From Gemmatimonadales bacterium (GTDB lineage Bacteria > Gemmatimonadota > Gemmatimonadetes > Longimicrobiales > Gaopeijiaceae), in assembly GCA_007695225.1 (NCBI GenBank), contig REED01000192.1, positions 19,219 through 83,218 of the forward strand: DNA of 64,000 bases. The letters run 5' to 3'. The notes under the pieces are model-generated. The model did no database searches, was not told the origin of the DNA, and was given only the letters and a program-made list of their open reading frames with translations. Each line of letters begins with the position of its first letter. Position 1 is the first letter of the stretch. Positions 1-8,405 of this stretch are shown here, in pieces. Both the position numbers and the translations under genes were made by a program.

Positions 1-948
1 AAATCGGACATGGAGAGTATGTTCCTGCGTTGGAGGGGGGGGTCGGTCCTGGCCGCCGGGCCGCGATGCGAGCGCCGTCTTCGGACAGGCGCTTCCGGAC
101 AGGCGCTTCGAACTCGGCAAAGGTGCCTCCGGAGGATCTTCCTGGAGGGTCCCCCTCCTACCGAAGCAGCTTTCGTACCAACCTCGCTTGGCTCGGGGAG
201 GATCTTCCCCGAGGCCTGGAGGGGGTCCCACCAGCGGGTCCATGGGGCCGAGGGGACCAAGTGGACCAGGAGGACCTCCTCGCCTTTCAGATTTGAACGT
301 GGTGAAATGCGGGGATGGGTTCGGTGTCCGTCGGGAACTCGCCGCAACCGGATTCAGAGTCCGAAGGAATGGGTCTCCAGGATCCCCTTGGCCCGTTCCA
401 GCTTGAGCTGCCGATGAGCGACACGAAGCGCACATCCATGAGCACCTCCCGCTCAAGGGACATTCCGTCCCCCGAGCGACGGATCCGCAGGAATTCCTGT
501 CCCTCCCGGGTGATGCCGGCGGGGATGCGGGGATCGGGGATGCGGGGATGATGGGCCGCCCCCCCGGGCACCTCTTCCATGGCCTGAAGCACCGCTGGGT
601 CCGGCACTCCCCGCGCCCGGACCGGCACTCCCCCGCGCCCGGATCTGGCGGGCCACCACGCTGTGGCGAGCCTCGCTTCCAGCCGCGGAGTGCAGCGCCC
701 CATTCCTTCCGGATGTCTGACCTTCCGACATGGTCTCTCCCTGCCCAGCGGACCTTGGCATTCCCCTTGCTTTCCAATGGCGCAAGAGTCGGACCGGGCC
801 TGCCGGCGAGACGCCGGCCGGGCCCCGCCCAAGGAACCCGAGGAATGCAGCCGGGTTGCGGTCAACTGTCCATCCTGGCGTCTGGTAGAGCTGTGGGAGG
901 CCCGAACTCTTTGACAGCGCGATCGTCTTTTCCAGAGCAGGGGACCTG
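1..948. other. non-coding stretch with short tandem repeats
   Basis: No intact gene is supported here. The stretch carries small imperfect tandem duplications: a 14-bp unit around 76-105, two related copies of a ggaggatcttcc-containing segment near 126 and 197, a duplicated GC-rich 20-mer near 595-645, and a slipped run of gatgcgggg-like units near 523-560. The only recognisable coding content is the pcm remnant on the minus strand, listed separately. A TTGACA hexamer at 911-916 lies just before the next gene, but no convincing -10 follows at normal spacing. Confidence 0.5.
398..731 (-). pseudogene. pcm: decayed protein-L-isoaspartate O-methyltransferase remnant
   Basis: Reading the minus strand, about 630-674 encodes an ARHSVVARQIRARG-like segment. 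In another frame, 566-619 encodes RARGVPDPAVLQAMEEVP. Together these match the usual N-terminus of Pcm (RxRGIxDPRVLxAMxxVPR). About 407-523 encodes GQEFLRIRRSGDGMSLERE followed by VLMDVRFVSLIG, which matches the Pcm C-terminus. The whole SAM-binding middle is missing and is replaced by slipped short repeats, and the frame changes at a small duplication near 600-645. I see the fragments directly; the family match is from memory of Pcm sequences. The remnant cannot encode an active enzyme. Confidence 0.6.
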
Positions 949-1308
949 ATGTACCAATCGTTATCTCGGAGTTCAGGAAACGTCCTCGGGTACCGCTGCG
1001 GCGGACGGATCACCGAAGCCGAGGTCAAGGAGATCCACCGGGAGATTCAGGGCGCCCTCGATGAGCATGGGAAGGTCCGATTCCTACTTCACATCGCGGA
1101 ACTCGATCTCCCCACGGCGAAGGCCGTCTGGGAGGACCTGAGGCTCCTGCCGGCCTACGTCGCCGACGTTGAGCGCTACGCCATTGTCGGCGATGCACGT
1201 TGGCAGGAATGGTTGTCGGGGATCACCGACAAGCTCACCCGAGGCGAGGCCAGGCATTTCGAGGGCGATCAACTCGAGGAAGCCTGGAACTGGGTCCTGG
1301 ACTCCTGA
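949..1308 (+). CDS. STAS/SEC14-like (SpoIIAA-like) small protein
   Basis: This 119-residue protein fits the SpoIIAA-like (STAS/SEC14, formerly DUF3478) family: short, with an N-terminal beta-rich stretch, a middle EIHREIQGALDEHGKVRFLL helix-strand unit, and a C-terminal end on a YAIVGDARWQEWLSG-type motif. Such proteins are soluble; a lipid- or partner-binding role has been suggested, but function is not established. The ATG follows an AGGGGAC ribosome-binding site at 939-945. The gene stands alone, 92 bp before pfkB on the same strand, and could be co-transcribed with it. The family call is made from overall pattern, not from a diagnostic catalytic residue. Confidence 0.7.
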   Translation: MYQSLSRSSGNVLGYRCGGRITEAEVKEIHREIQGALDEHGKVRFLLHIAELDLPTAKAVWEDLRLLPAYVADVERYAIVGDARWQEWLSGITDKLTRGEARHFEGDQLEEAWNWVLDS

Positions 1309-1400
1309 GCGTACCGGAAACCCCGCGTGCCGCCCCCCGCGGTGGAGCGCCCCGCCCGACCGAAACCAACGCCTTCCCCCCCCTTTTTCTGGAGGTTGAC

Positions 1401-2336
1401 GTGGAGGACATCACCACCCTCACGGTGAACCCCACCATCGACAAGAACACCCGGGTAGAGCGGGTCCGAGCGGGAGGGAAGCTCCGCTGCGAGGCCCCCC
1501 GCCGCGAGCCGGGGGGCGGGGGCCTCAACGTTTCCCGGGCCATCTATCGACTGGGCGGGCGGTCCTCGGCCCACTACCTCTCGGGTGGTGCCACGGGGAC
1601 GATCCTGGAGTCCCTCCTGGACGAAGAGGGGGTGGATCATGAACCGATCTCCGTTGAGGGCTGGACCCGGGAGAACCTCATCGTCTACGAGGATTCTTCG
1701 GGAGACCAGTTCCGGTTCGGGATGCCGGGCCCGGACGTCTCGGAGGAGGAGTGGAAAGAGGTTCTGGACCGCTTGGGGAGGCTGGACCCTTCCCCCGCCT
1801 ACCTGGTGGCCAGCGGAAGTCTTCCCCCCGGCGTCCCCGACGATTTCTACGCCCAGGTGGCCGTGGTCGCGAAGGAAGTCGGCGCCCGTCTGGTGGTGGA
1901 TACCTCCGGCGCCCCTCTCCGTGAGGCGGTGGAAGCGGGGGCCTTCCTCATCAAGCCGAACATCGCCGAGTTCCAGGAACTGGTGGGTGAGGACCTCCCC
2001 GATGAACAGGCCCAGCGGGAAGCCGGTCGGGAGATGATCCACCGCGGATCCGTCCACGCCATCGCCCTTTCCCTGGGACGGGGCGGCGCCCTCCTCATCA
2101 CGGAGGGGGGCAGCGAACCCATCCGCACCCCCACCGTCCCCATCCGGAGCAAGGTGGGGGCCGGGGACAGCATGGTGGCGGGTACGGTCCTGGCGCTGGC
2201 CCGGGGGAAGGAACTCCGGGAGGCCGTGCGGTTCGGAGTGGCAGCGGGAGCTGCGGCGGTCATGACCGACGGGACGGAACTCTGTCGTCGCGAGGATACG
2301 GAACGGCTCTACAGGGGAATGGAGGAGCAGGGATGA
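1401..2336 (+). CDS. pfkB: 6-phosphofructokinase, PfkB type
   Basis: Phosphorylates a phosphosugar, most likely fructose 6-phosphate, in glycolysis. The 311 residues align by eye along their whole length with Escherichia coli PfkB (309 aa): TLTVNPTID at the start, GKLRCEAP, EPGGGGLNVSRAI, ASGSLPPGVP, and the catalytic VGAGDSMVAG motif near residue 250, where the Asp is the base. The frame stays open upstream to 1200, but GTG 1401 has a GGAGG site at 1391-1395 with five-base spacing and sits where the family begins, so I use it. The stop overlaps the next start as ATGA at 2333-2336, so pfkB is translationally coupled to the trehalose/HAD fusion. That suggests it handles hexose phosphate released there. 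Confidence 0.9.
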   Translation: MEDITTLTVNPTIDKNTRVERVRAGGKLRCEAPRREPGGGGLNVSRAIYRLGGRSSAHYLSGGATGTILESLLDEEGVDHEPISVEGWTRENLIVYEDSSGDQFRFGMPGPDVSEEEWKEVLDRLGRLDPSPAYLVASGSLPPGVPDDFYAQVAVVAKEVGARLVVDTSGAPLREAVEAGAFLIKPNIAEFQELVGEDLPDEQAQREAGREMIHRGSVHAIALSLGRGGALLITEGGSEPIRTPTVPIRSKVGAGDSMVAGTVLALARGKELREAVRFGVAAGAAAVMTDGTELCRREDTERLYRGMEEQG

Positions 2337-5300
2337 GCGATGGAAAGGCGGAGCCCAATGGCACCTTTGGATTCCGGGCCGCGATCCTGGACATGGACGG
2401 CGTCCTCACCCGGACGGCCGACCTCCATGCCCAGGCCTGGAAGGCCATGTTCGATGAATTCCTGAAGGCCCGGGCGCGAGAAGACGGGGAGTTCGAGCCC
2501 TTCGACATCGAGTCCGACTACCGGGAGTTCGTGGACGGCAAGCCCCGGCTCGACGGCCTCCGAAGCTTCCTGGAATCCCGGGAGATCGAACTCCCAAAGG
2601 GAGACCCCGAGGACCCTGCAGGGGAGGAGACCCTCTGGGGCCTCGGCAACCGAAAGAACGAGCGGTTCAACGAGCTCCTGGAGGAGGAGGGGGCGGAGGT
2701 GTTCCCCGGCGCCGCGGAACGGGTGAAGGAGTGGCGGGAGGCGGGGCTCCAGATCGCTCTCGTGACCTCAAGTCGGAACGGAAACGCCGTCCTCAAGGCG
2801 GCTGGACTCGCTTCCCTCTTCGATGTCGTGTTGGAGGGAGAGGAGGCGGCGGAGCTGGGGCTTCCGGGAAAGCCGGCGCCGGATCTCTTCCTGGAGGCAG
2901 CACGGCGTCTTGGAGTGGACCCGGAAGAGGCGTTCGTGGTGGAGGACGCAGTGGCCGGCGTCCAGGCGGGCCGGGACGGGGGGTTCAGACGGGTCGTGGG
3001 GGTGGCCGGTAAAGGGCGGGAAGAGTTGCTATCCCATGGCGCCGACATCGTGGTCCAGGGGCTGGGCGAGTTGGAGCTGGCCTCCCTTTCCGAAGGGGAT
3101 GGGGCCGACTCGACGACCACGCGACCCGTCATGGAGCACCTGGACGAGGTGCTGGAGCGGATGACCCGGGGGCGCCTCGCCCTCTTTCTGGACTATGATG
3201 GCACCCTGACGCCCATCGTGCGGCGCCCGGAGGATGCCACCCTTTCCCCGGAGATGCGAGACCTCCTGGAGGAACTGGCCGACTGTGCCACCGTGGCCAT
3301 CGTGAGTGGTCGCGACCTGGCGGACGTCCAGGACATGGTCGGGCTCGAGAACCTCCAGTACGCGGGGAGCCACGGCTTCGACATCGCCGGGCCGGCTGGA
3401 CTGCGGATGCAGCACGAGGAGGCCAGGGAGAGCCTCCCTGAACTGGACGAGGCCGAAGCGGAACTGAACCAGGCCCTGGAAGGGGTGGAGGGGGCCCGGG
3501 TGGAGCGCAAGCACTTCGCCATCGCCGTCCACTACCGGGATGTGGCCGAGGAGGAGGAGGGTCGGGTGGAGGGGGCCGTGGACGATGTCGTGGAAGGACG
3601 CAGCGGCCTCCGGAAGAAGGGAGGGAAGAAGATCTTCGAGCTGCAGCCCGACGTGGAGTGGGACAAGGGCCGGGCGGTCCTGTGGCTCCTGGAACAGTTG
3701 GAGCTCACGGCGCCGGATGTGGTTCCCGTCTACATCGGGGACGACGTCACCGACGAAGACGCTTTCGAGGCGCTGCGGGATGTGGGCCTGGGCATCCGGG
3801 TGGGGGTGGAGGGAGAGGAGACCCGAGCCCACTATACCCTTCCCGACCCCGATGGACTGGAGGCGTTCTTCCGGAAGCTGACGGAGCGTCTGAAGAAGAG
3901 CGAAACCCCGGCGCCGCCTCACCGGGAGATGCATCCATGGGAACTCGTCTACCGGGAATGGCGTCCTGATGAGCAGCCCCTCCGGGAAGCCCTGTGCGCC
4001 CTGGGCAACGGGCATCTGGTGACCCGGGGGGCCTTCGAAGAGCGTCCAGCAGGCGGGGTCCATTACCCTGGGACTTACCTGGCCGGAGGATACAACCGGA
4101 TGGAGTCCGAGGTCTCGGGGCGACTCCTGGTGAATGAGGACCTGGTCAATTGGCCGAACTGGCTTTCCCTGACCTTCCGACCCAAGGGGGGGGACTGGCT
4201 CGATCTGGAGGCCGCGGAGCTCCTGGACTTCGAAGTACGCCTCGACGTGCGGAGGGGCCTGCTCATGCGGCGGGTGGAGTTCCGGGACGGAGGAGGCCGG
4301 GAGTTCGCCCTTTCCAGCCGACGCCTGGTCTCCATGGCCCGTCCGCATCTCGCCGCGGTGGAATGGAGGCTTCAGCCCCTCAACTGGTCCGGGACCCTGG
4401 AGATCCGGTCCGCCCTGGATGGATCGGTGATCAATGACAACGTGGAGCGATACCGGGACCTTCGGCAGGACCATCTGGAGGTCATGGGATCCGGGTGGGA
4501 AGGGGAGGAGGGGATGTACCTGACCACCCGCACCCGCCAGTCCCGGCTGGAGATGACCCAGGCCGCCCGGACCCGGGTGTTCCGGAGGGAGCCCCATGGA
4601 GGCGAGGTGCCCGCAACCCTCCATCGGCGTCCCGAGGCCACCCAGAAGGCCGTGGCCCATGTCCTGGAGGTGCCCTGCCGAGAGGGAGAGGAACTGCGGG
4701 TCGAGAAGGTGGTCTCCATCCGGACGAGTCGGGATCCGGCCATCAGCGAGCCCGAGGTCACCGCCCGCCAGGATATCCGGCGGGCCGCCACCTTCGACGG
4801 GCTCCTACGGGATCATGAGACCCAGTGGCGGCACCTCTGGAGCCTCTTCGACATCGATCTCCAGGACGGGGATGTCCAGACGCAGCTCATCCTCCGTCTG
4901 CACCTCTTCCACCTCGTCCAGACCGTGTCCACGCATACCATCGAGCGGGACGTGGGCGTTCCAGCCCGGGGGTGGCACGGAGAGGCCTATCGGGGACACG
5001 TCTTCTGGGACGAGCTCTTCATCTTTCCCCTCCTGGTGCTCCGCATCCCCGAGCTGGCCCGCGCCCTCCTGATGTATCGTTACCGACGGCTGGACGAGGC
5101 CCGGCACATGGCACGGGAGGCCGGCTACCGGGGGGCCATGTTCCCCTGGCAGAGTGGGAGCGACGGCCGGGAGGAGACCCAGGTGCTTCACCTGAATCCC
5201 GAGTCCGGGAGGTGGCTGCCCGATACCACCCATTTGCAACGTCACGTGAACGCCGCCATCGTCTTCAACGTCTGGGAGTACCTGGAAACCACCGACGATC

Positions 5301-6343
5301 AGGAGTTCCTGGACTATTACGGGGCGGAGATGATCGTCGAGATCGCCCAGTTCTGGGCGAGCCTGGCCACCTGGGATCCTGAGCGGGATCGATACGTGAT
5401 CCACGGCGTGGTGGGTCCTGACGAGTTCCATACCGACGACCCCCACACCGAGGAGCCCGGCCTCAACAACAACGCCTACACGAACGTCATGGGCGCCTGG
5501 GTCCTGCGCTGTGCCGGAAGAGCCCTGGAGCGGCTGGACCGGAAACGGAGGAAGAACCTGATGGAGGAGCTGGAACTCCAGGAGAGCGAGGTCGTTCTCT
5601 GGGGAGAGATCAGCCAGAGGCTCCTCATCCCCTTCCACGGGGAGGGCATCATCAGCCAGTTCGAAGGCTACGAAAAGTTGCAGGAGTTCGACTGGGACGG
5701 GTATCGCGAGCGGCACGGCGACATCCAGCGCCTCGACCGCATCCTCGAAGCCGAGGGGGACGACGTCAACCGCTACAAGGCCAGCAAGCAGGCCGACGTC
5801 CTCATGCTCTTCTTCCTCTTCTCCCCGGAGGAACTCGAGGGGCTATTCGAGCACATGGGCTATGAATTCTCCCCCGATATGATGCAACGGAACGTGGAGT
5901 ACTACATGGCCCGCACCTCCCACGGCTCCACCCTGAGCCGGATCGTCCACTCCTGGGTCCTGGCCCGCATTGACCGGGAGCGAGCCTGGTCCTTCTGGCA
6001 GGAAGCCCTTCACAGTGACATCGAGGACGTTCAGGGGGGCACGACGCCGGAGGGGATCCACCTGGGGGCCATGGCCGGGACGGTGGACCTGATCCACCGG
6101 GGGCATGCCGGGCTGGAGATGCGGGAGGATACCCTCTGGTTCAACCCGGTCCTCCCCCTGGAATTGAACCGGGTCCGGATGCGTATGCGATATCGGGGGC
6201 ACTGGCTCACCGTCGCCATTGCACGGGACGAACTCACCGTGTCCTTTGACCGGGGGCGGGCCAGCGCCGTCCGGGTGGGGGTCTGTGGCGAGGTGGTGAC
6301 CATGAAGCAGGGGGAGTCCAGGACCTTCGCCCTCCCCACCTGA
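2333..6343 (+). CDS. otsB1: three-domain OtsB1-like protein: beta-phosphoglucomutase, trehalose-6-phosphatase, GH65 phosphorylase
   Basis: 1336 residues with three enzymes in one chain. Residues about 12-255 are a beta-phosphoglucomutase-type HAD domain (nucleophile motif DMD at D20/D22, TSS, GKPAPD, EDAVAG). Residues about 265-525 are a trehalose-6-phosphate phosphatase with all motifs intact (DYDGT at D287/D289, SGRD, GDDVTDE at 469-475). Residues 533-1336 are a GH65 domain with general acid E1031 in GPDEFH and a phosphate-pocket motif HGSTLS at 1197-1202, typical of inverting trehalose or maltose phosphorylases. Mycobacterium tuberculosis OtsB1 (Rv2006, about 1327 aa) has the same order. 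No separate otsB lies in the window, so this is the likely OtsB partner of OtsA. The phosphorylase substrate (trehalose, trehalose 6-phosphate or maltose) is not decided by sequence. Confidence 0.88.
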   Translation: MSDGKAEPNGTFGFRAAILDMDGVLTRTADLHAQAWKAMFDEFLKARAREDGEFEPFDIESDYREFVDGKPRLDGLRSFLESREIELPKGDPEDPAGEETLWGLGNRKNERFNELLEEEGAEVFPGAAERVKEWREAGLQIALVTSSRNGNAVLKAAGLASLFDVVLEGEEAAELGLPGKPAPDLFLEAARRLGVDPEEAFVVEDAVAGVQAGRDGGFRRVVGVAGKGREELLSHGADIVVQGLGELELASLSEGDGADSTTTRPVMEHLDEVLERMTRGRLALFLDYDGTLTPIVRRPEDATLSPEMRDLLEELADCATVAIVSGRDLADVQDMVGLENLQYAGSHGFDIAGPAGLRMQHEEARESLPELDEAEAELNQALEGVEGARVERKHFAIAVHYRDVAEEEEGRVEGAVDDVVEGRSGLRKKGGKKIFELQPDVEWDKGRAVLWLLEQLELTAPDVVPVYIGDDVTDEDAFEALRDVGLGIRVGVEGEETRAHYTLPDPDGLEAFFRKLTERLKKSETPAPPHREMHPWELVYREWRPDEQPLREALCALGNGHLVTRGAFEERPAGGVHYPGTYLAGGYNRMESEVSGRLLVNEDLVNWPNWLSLTFRPKGGDWLDLEAAELLDFEVRLDVRRGLLMRRVEFRDGGGREFALSSRRLVSMARPHLAAVEWRLQPLNWSGTLEIRSALDGSVINDNVERYRDLRQDHLEVMGSGWEGEEGMYLTTRTRQSRLEMTQAARTRVFRREPHGGEVPATLHRRPEATQKAVAHVLEVPCREGEELRVEKVVSIRTSRDPAISEPEVTARQDIRRAATFDGLLRDHETQWRHLWSLFDIDLQDGDVQTQLILRLHLFHLVQTVSTHTIERDVGVPARGWHGEAYRGHVFWDELFIFPLLVLRIPELARALLMYRYRRLDEARHMAREAGYRGAMFPWQSGSDGREETQVLHLNPESGRWLPDTTHLQRHVNAAIVFNVWEYLETTDDQEFLDYYGAEMIVEIAQFWASLATWDPERDRYVIHGVVGPDEFHTDDPHTEEPGLNNNAYTNVMGAWVLRCAGRALERLDRKRRKNLMEELELQESEVVLWGEISQRLLIPFHGEGIISQFEGYEKLQEFDWDGYRERHGDIQRLDRILEAEGDDVNRYKASKQADVLMLFFLFSPEELEGLFEHMGYEFSPDMMQRNVEYYMARTSHGSTLSRIVHSWVLARIDRERAWSFWQEALHSDIEDVQGGTTPEGIHLGAMAGTVDLIHRGHAGLEMREDTLWFNPVLPLELNRVRMRMRYRGHWLTVAIARDELTVSFDRGRASAVRVGVCGEVVTMKQGESRTFALPT

Positions 6344-6465
6344 GACCTCGGGATGCGCCCGCCGCCCGGGGGGAGCCCGGGAATCCGGTCTGGCCCCGGA
6401 ACCCGGCCTCGTCCGGGAACCTCCTGGAGAGGCGGCAGGGTTCTTGCGACCTTGTATACACCCTC

Positions 6466-8196
6466 TCAGACCCGGTAGGCTCGCTCCACGTATTCCTGCA
6501 TCATTCGGCGGGTGTGAAAGTGGGATCCATTCAGAGCAACGGCGAAACGCATGACCCGGGCCCATCCGTCCGGGTCCCGGTGGTACAGGGGAAGGATGGA
6601 CCGCTCCAGCTTCTGCACCAGGGAGAGGAGTTCCGCCTCGTCGTCCGACGGGATCTCCCATCCCTGGTCGATGGCCCATCCGGTGATCCCCTCCACGTGT
6701 CCCTCGATCCACCAGCCGTCCAAGATGCTCAGGCAGGGGACGCCGTTGAGGGCAGCCTTCATCCCGCTGGTCCCCGACGCCTCCAGGGGCTTGCGGGGCT
6801 TGTTGAGCCAGACGTCCGCCCCCGAGACCAGGAGACGGGCCAGTTCCATGTCGTAGTCCTCGAGATAGACCAGGGGGAGTTCATGGCCCAGCTGCTGGCC
6901 CGCCCGCACCACGAGGCGGATCATCTCCTTCCCCGCCTCATCGTTGGGGTGGGCCTTCCCGGCGTAGAGGATCTGGAGGCCGCCCGTCCTTCGTGCCATT
7001 TCCAGGAGCTGTTCGGGCCGGGAGACCGGGAGGTCCGCCCGCTTGTAGGGAGTGGCCCGCCGGGCGAAGACCAGGGTCAGGCGATCCTGGGCCAGGGTCC
7101 GACCGGTTCGGCGCTCGACTTCCTTGAGGAGAGTGGCCTTGGCTTCCCCGTGGGCCTTCCGGATCTCGTCCAGGGGGATGGCCACGGCGTGTCGCAAGAG
7201 GAAGGGATCCTGCCGCCACCCCGGGAGATGCCGGTCGAAGAGTCGTTGGAAGGAATCCCCTGTCCAGGTGGCGGCGTGCACGCCATTGGTGATGGCGTGT
7301 ATGCGGTGCCCCGGAAACATCTCAGCGGAGAGGCGGGCATGGCGGAAGGCCACCCCGTTCGTGAAGCGGGAAAACCGGAGGGCAACGTGGGTGAGGTTCA
7401 CCTCGTCGGCCTCCGCGCACCCCACCGCCTCCAGCAGGTCGGCTCCTGGCGCACCCACCACCTCCCGGATCAGGGGAAGGGAGAAGCGGTCGTGGCCCTC
7501 CGGAACGGGGGTATGGGTGGTGAAAACGCACCGCCGGCGCACCGCCTCCACCGCTCGCTCCAGCGCCGCAGGGTCGTCCGTCGCATCGGCTCCCTCCTCG
7601 GAGAGGAGTTCCATGACCAGGAAGGCGGAGTGCCCCTCGTTCATGTGGAAGGTCTCGATCCGGTCGTGCCCGAGCGCTCGCAGGAGCTTCACCCCGCCCC
7701 GACCGAGAATCAGCTCCTGCTGGAGGCGGCGCCGCTTGTCTCCTCCATAGAGTTCGTCGGTGATCCGGCGATCGTCCCCGGTGTTTTCCTCCACATCCGT
7801 GTCCAGCAGGTAGACGGGAACGGACCGTCCGTTGGCGCTTGTCACCTGGTATTCCCATCCCCGGAGGCTGACGTGTCTCCCCTCCACCTCGACGTGTACC
7901 CTGGGCTCGAGGGGTCGGAGGTGATCCTCGGGACTCCAGAGATCGGGAGACTCGCTTTGGAGCCCCTCCTCGTCCAGGGACTGGCGGAAGTATCCCACCC
8001 GGTGGACCAGGGTGACCACCCCGAAGGGAAGGCCCAGGTCGGCGGCGGCCCGGGCGGTGTCTCCCGCCAGGATGCCGAGCCCCCCGCTGTACGTGGGGAT
8101 GTCCGACTCCAGGCCGATCTCCATGGTGAACGCGGCAATGCGGAGCGCTTCGTCGGGGTGTGGGACGGCGTCGGTCATGGCTATGCCCTTGGGCAT
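6466..8196 (-). CDS. glgP: alpha-glucan phosphorylase, GT35, short form
   Basis: Removes glucose from alpha-1,4-glucan ends with phosphate, giving alpha-glucose 1-phosphate; a cytoplasmic PLP enzyme. At 576 residues it is of the short alpha-glucan phosphorylase type rather than the 800-residue form. Seen motifs: EIGLESDIPTYSGGLGILAGD near the N-terminus, HMNEGHSAF, FTTHTPVPEGHDRF, ITNGVH, a KPRKPLEASGTSGMKAA block whose lysine K480 is the expected PLP attachment site, and GWWIEGH. ATG 8178 (giving MTDAV) has an AAGGG six to seven bases upstream and is a good alternative start. It converges on the otsB1-like gene and diverges from glgE, so it is separately transcribed from its neighbours. Confidence 0.88.
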   Translation of the reverse strand: MPKGIAMTDAVPHPDEALRIAAFTMEIGLESDIPTYSGGLGILAGDTARAAADLGLPFGVVTLVHRVGYFRQSLDEEGLQSESPDLWSPEDHLRPLEPRVHVEVEGRHVSLRGWEYQVTSANGRSVPVYLLDTDVEENTGDDRRITDELYGGDKRRRLQQELILGRGGVKLLRALGHDRIETFHMNEGHSAFLVMELLSEEGADATDDPAALERAVEAVRRRCVFTTHTPVPEGHDRFSLPLIREVVGAPGADLLEAVGCAEADEVNLTHVALRFSRFTNGVAFRHARLSAEMFPGHRIHAITNGVHAATWTGDSFQRLFDRHLPGWRQDPFLLRHAVAIPLDEIRKAHGEAKATLLKEVERRTGRTLAQDRLTLVFARRATPYKRADLPVSRPEQLLEMARRTGGLQILYAGKAHPNDEAGKEMIRLVVRAGQQLGHELPLVYLEDYDMELARLLVSGADVWLNKPRKPLEASGTSGMKAALNGVPCLSILDGWWIEGHVEGITGWAIDQGWEIPSDDEAELLSLVQKLERSILPLYHRDPDGWARVMRFAVALNGSHFHTRRMMQEYVERAYRV

Positions 8197-8324
8197 TCGA
8201 GAGAGAAGGAGTGGGGTTCGCCGGAAGCGGTTCCAGCGGCCTTGCAGCGCGTACCTACCCGCCTCCCGGGACGGATGGTCCGGGACAAAGAGCCGACCGG
8301 GCCCAGAGGTCCCGGCACCGGCGG

Positions 8325-8342
8325 GGGGGGCTGGAGCCCCCC
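8325..8342. other. GC hairpin in the glgP-glgE divergent spacer
   Basis: An 18-nt perfect dyad, GGGGGGCT-gg-AGCCCCCC, lies 64 bp before the glgE start. No T-run follows it. It could fold in the glgE leader RNA, but G-runs are frequent in this DNA and chance is not excluded. Confidence 0.3.
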
Positions 8343-8405
8343 GGGGAGCTCTCCAGGACTCCCATTTCCCACCTCCACCCCAGCCCCTGCCACACGTACA
8401 GGCCG

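Noticed and set aside
1200..1400. Upstream in-frame extension of pfkB
   Set aside because: Overlaps the STAS-like gene, has no PfkB similarity, and a better start with Shine-Dalgarno exists at 1401.
6344..6465. Possible terminator between the OtsB1-like gene and glgP
   Set aside because: Several GC-rich partial complementarities exist but no clean stem with a T-run.
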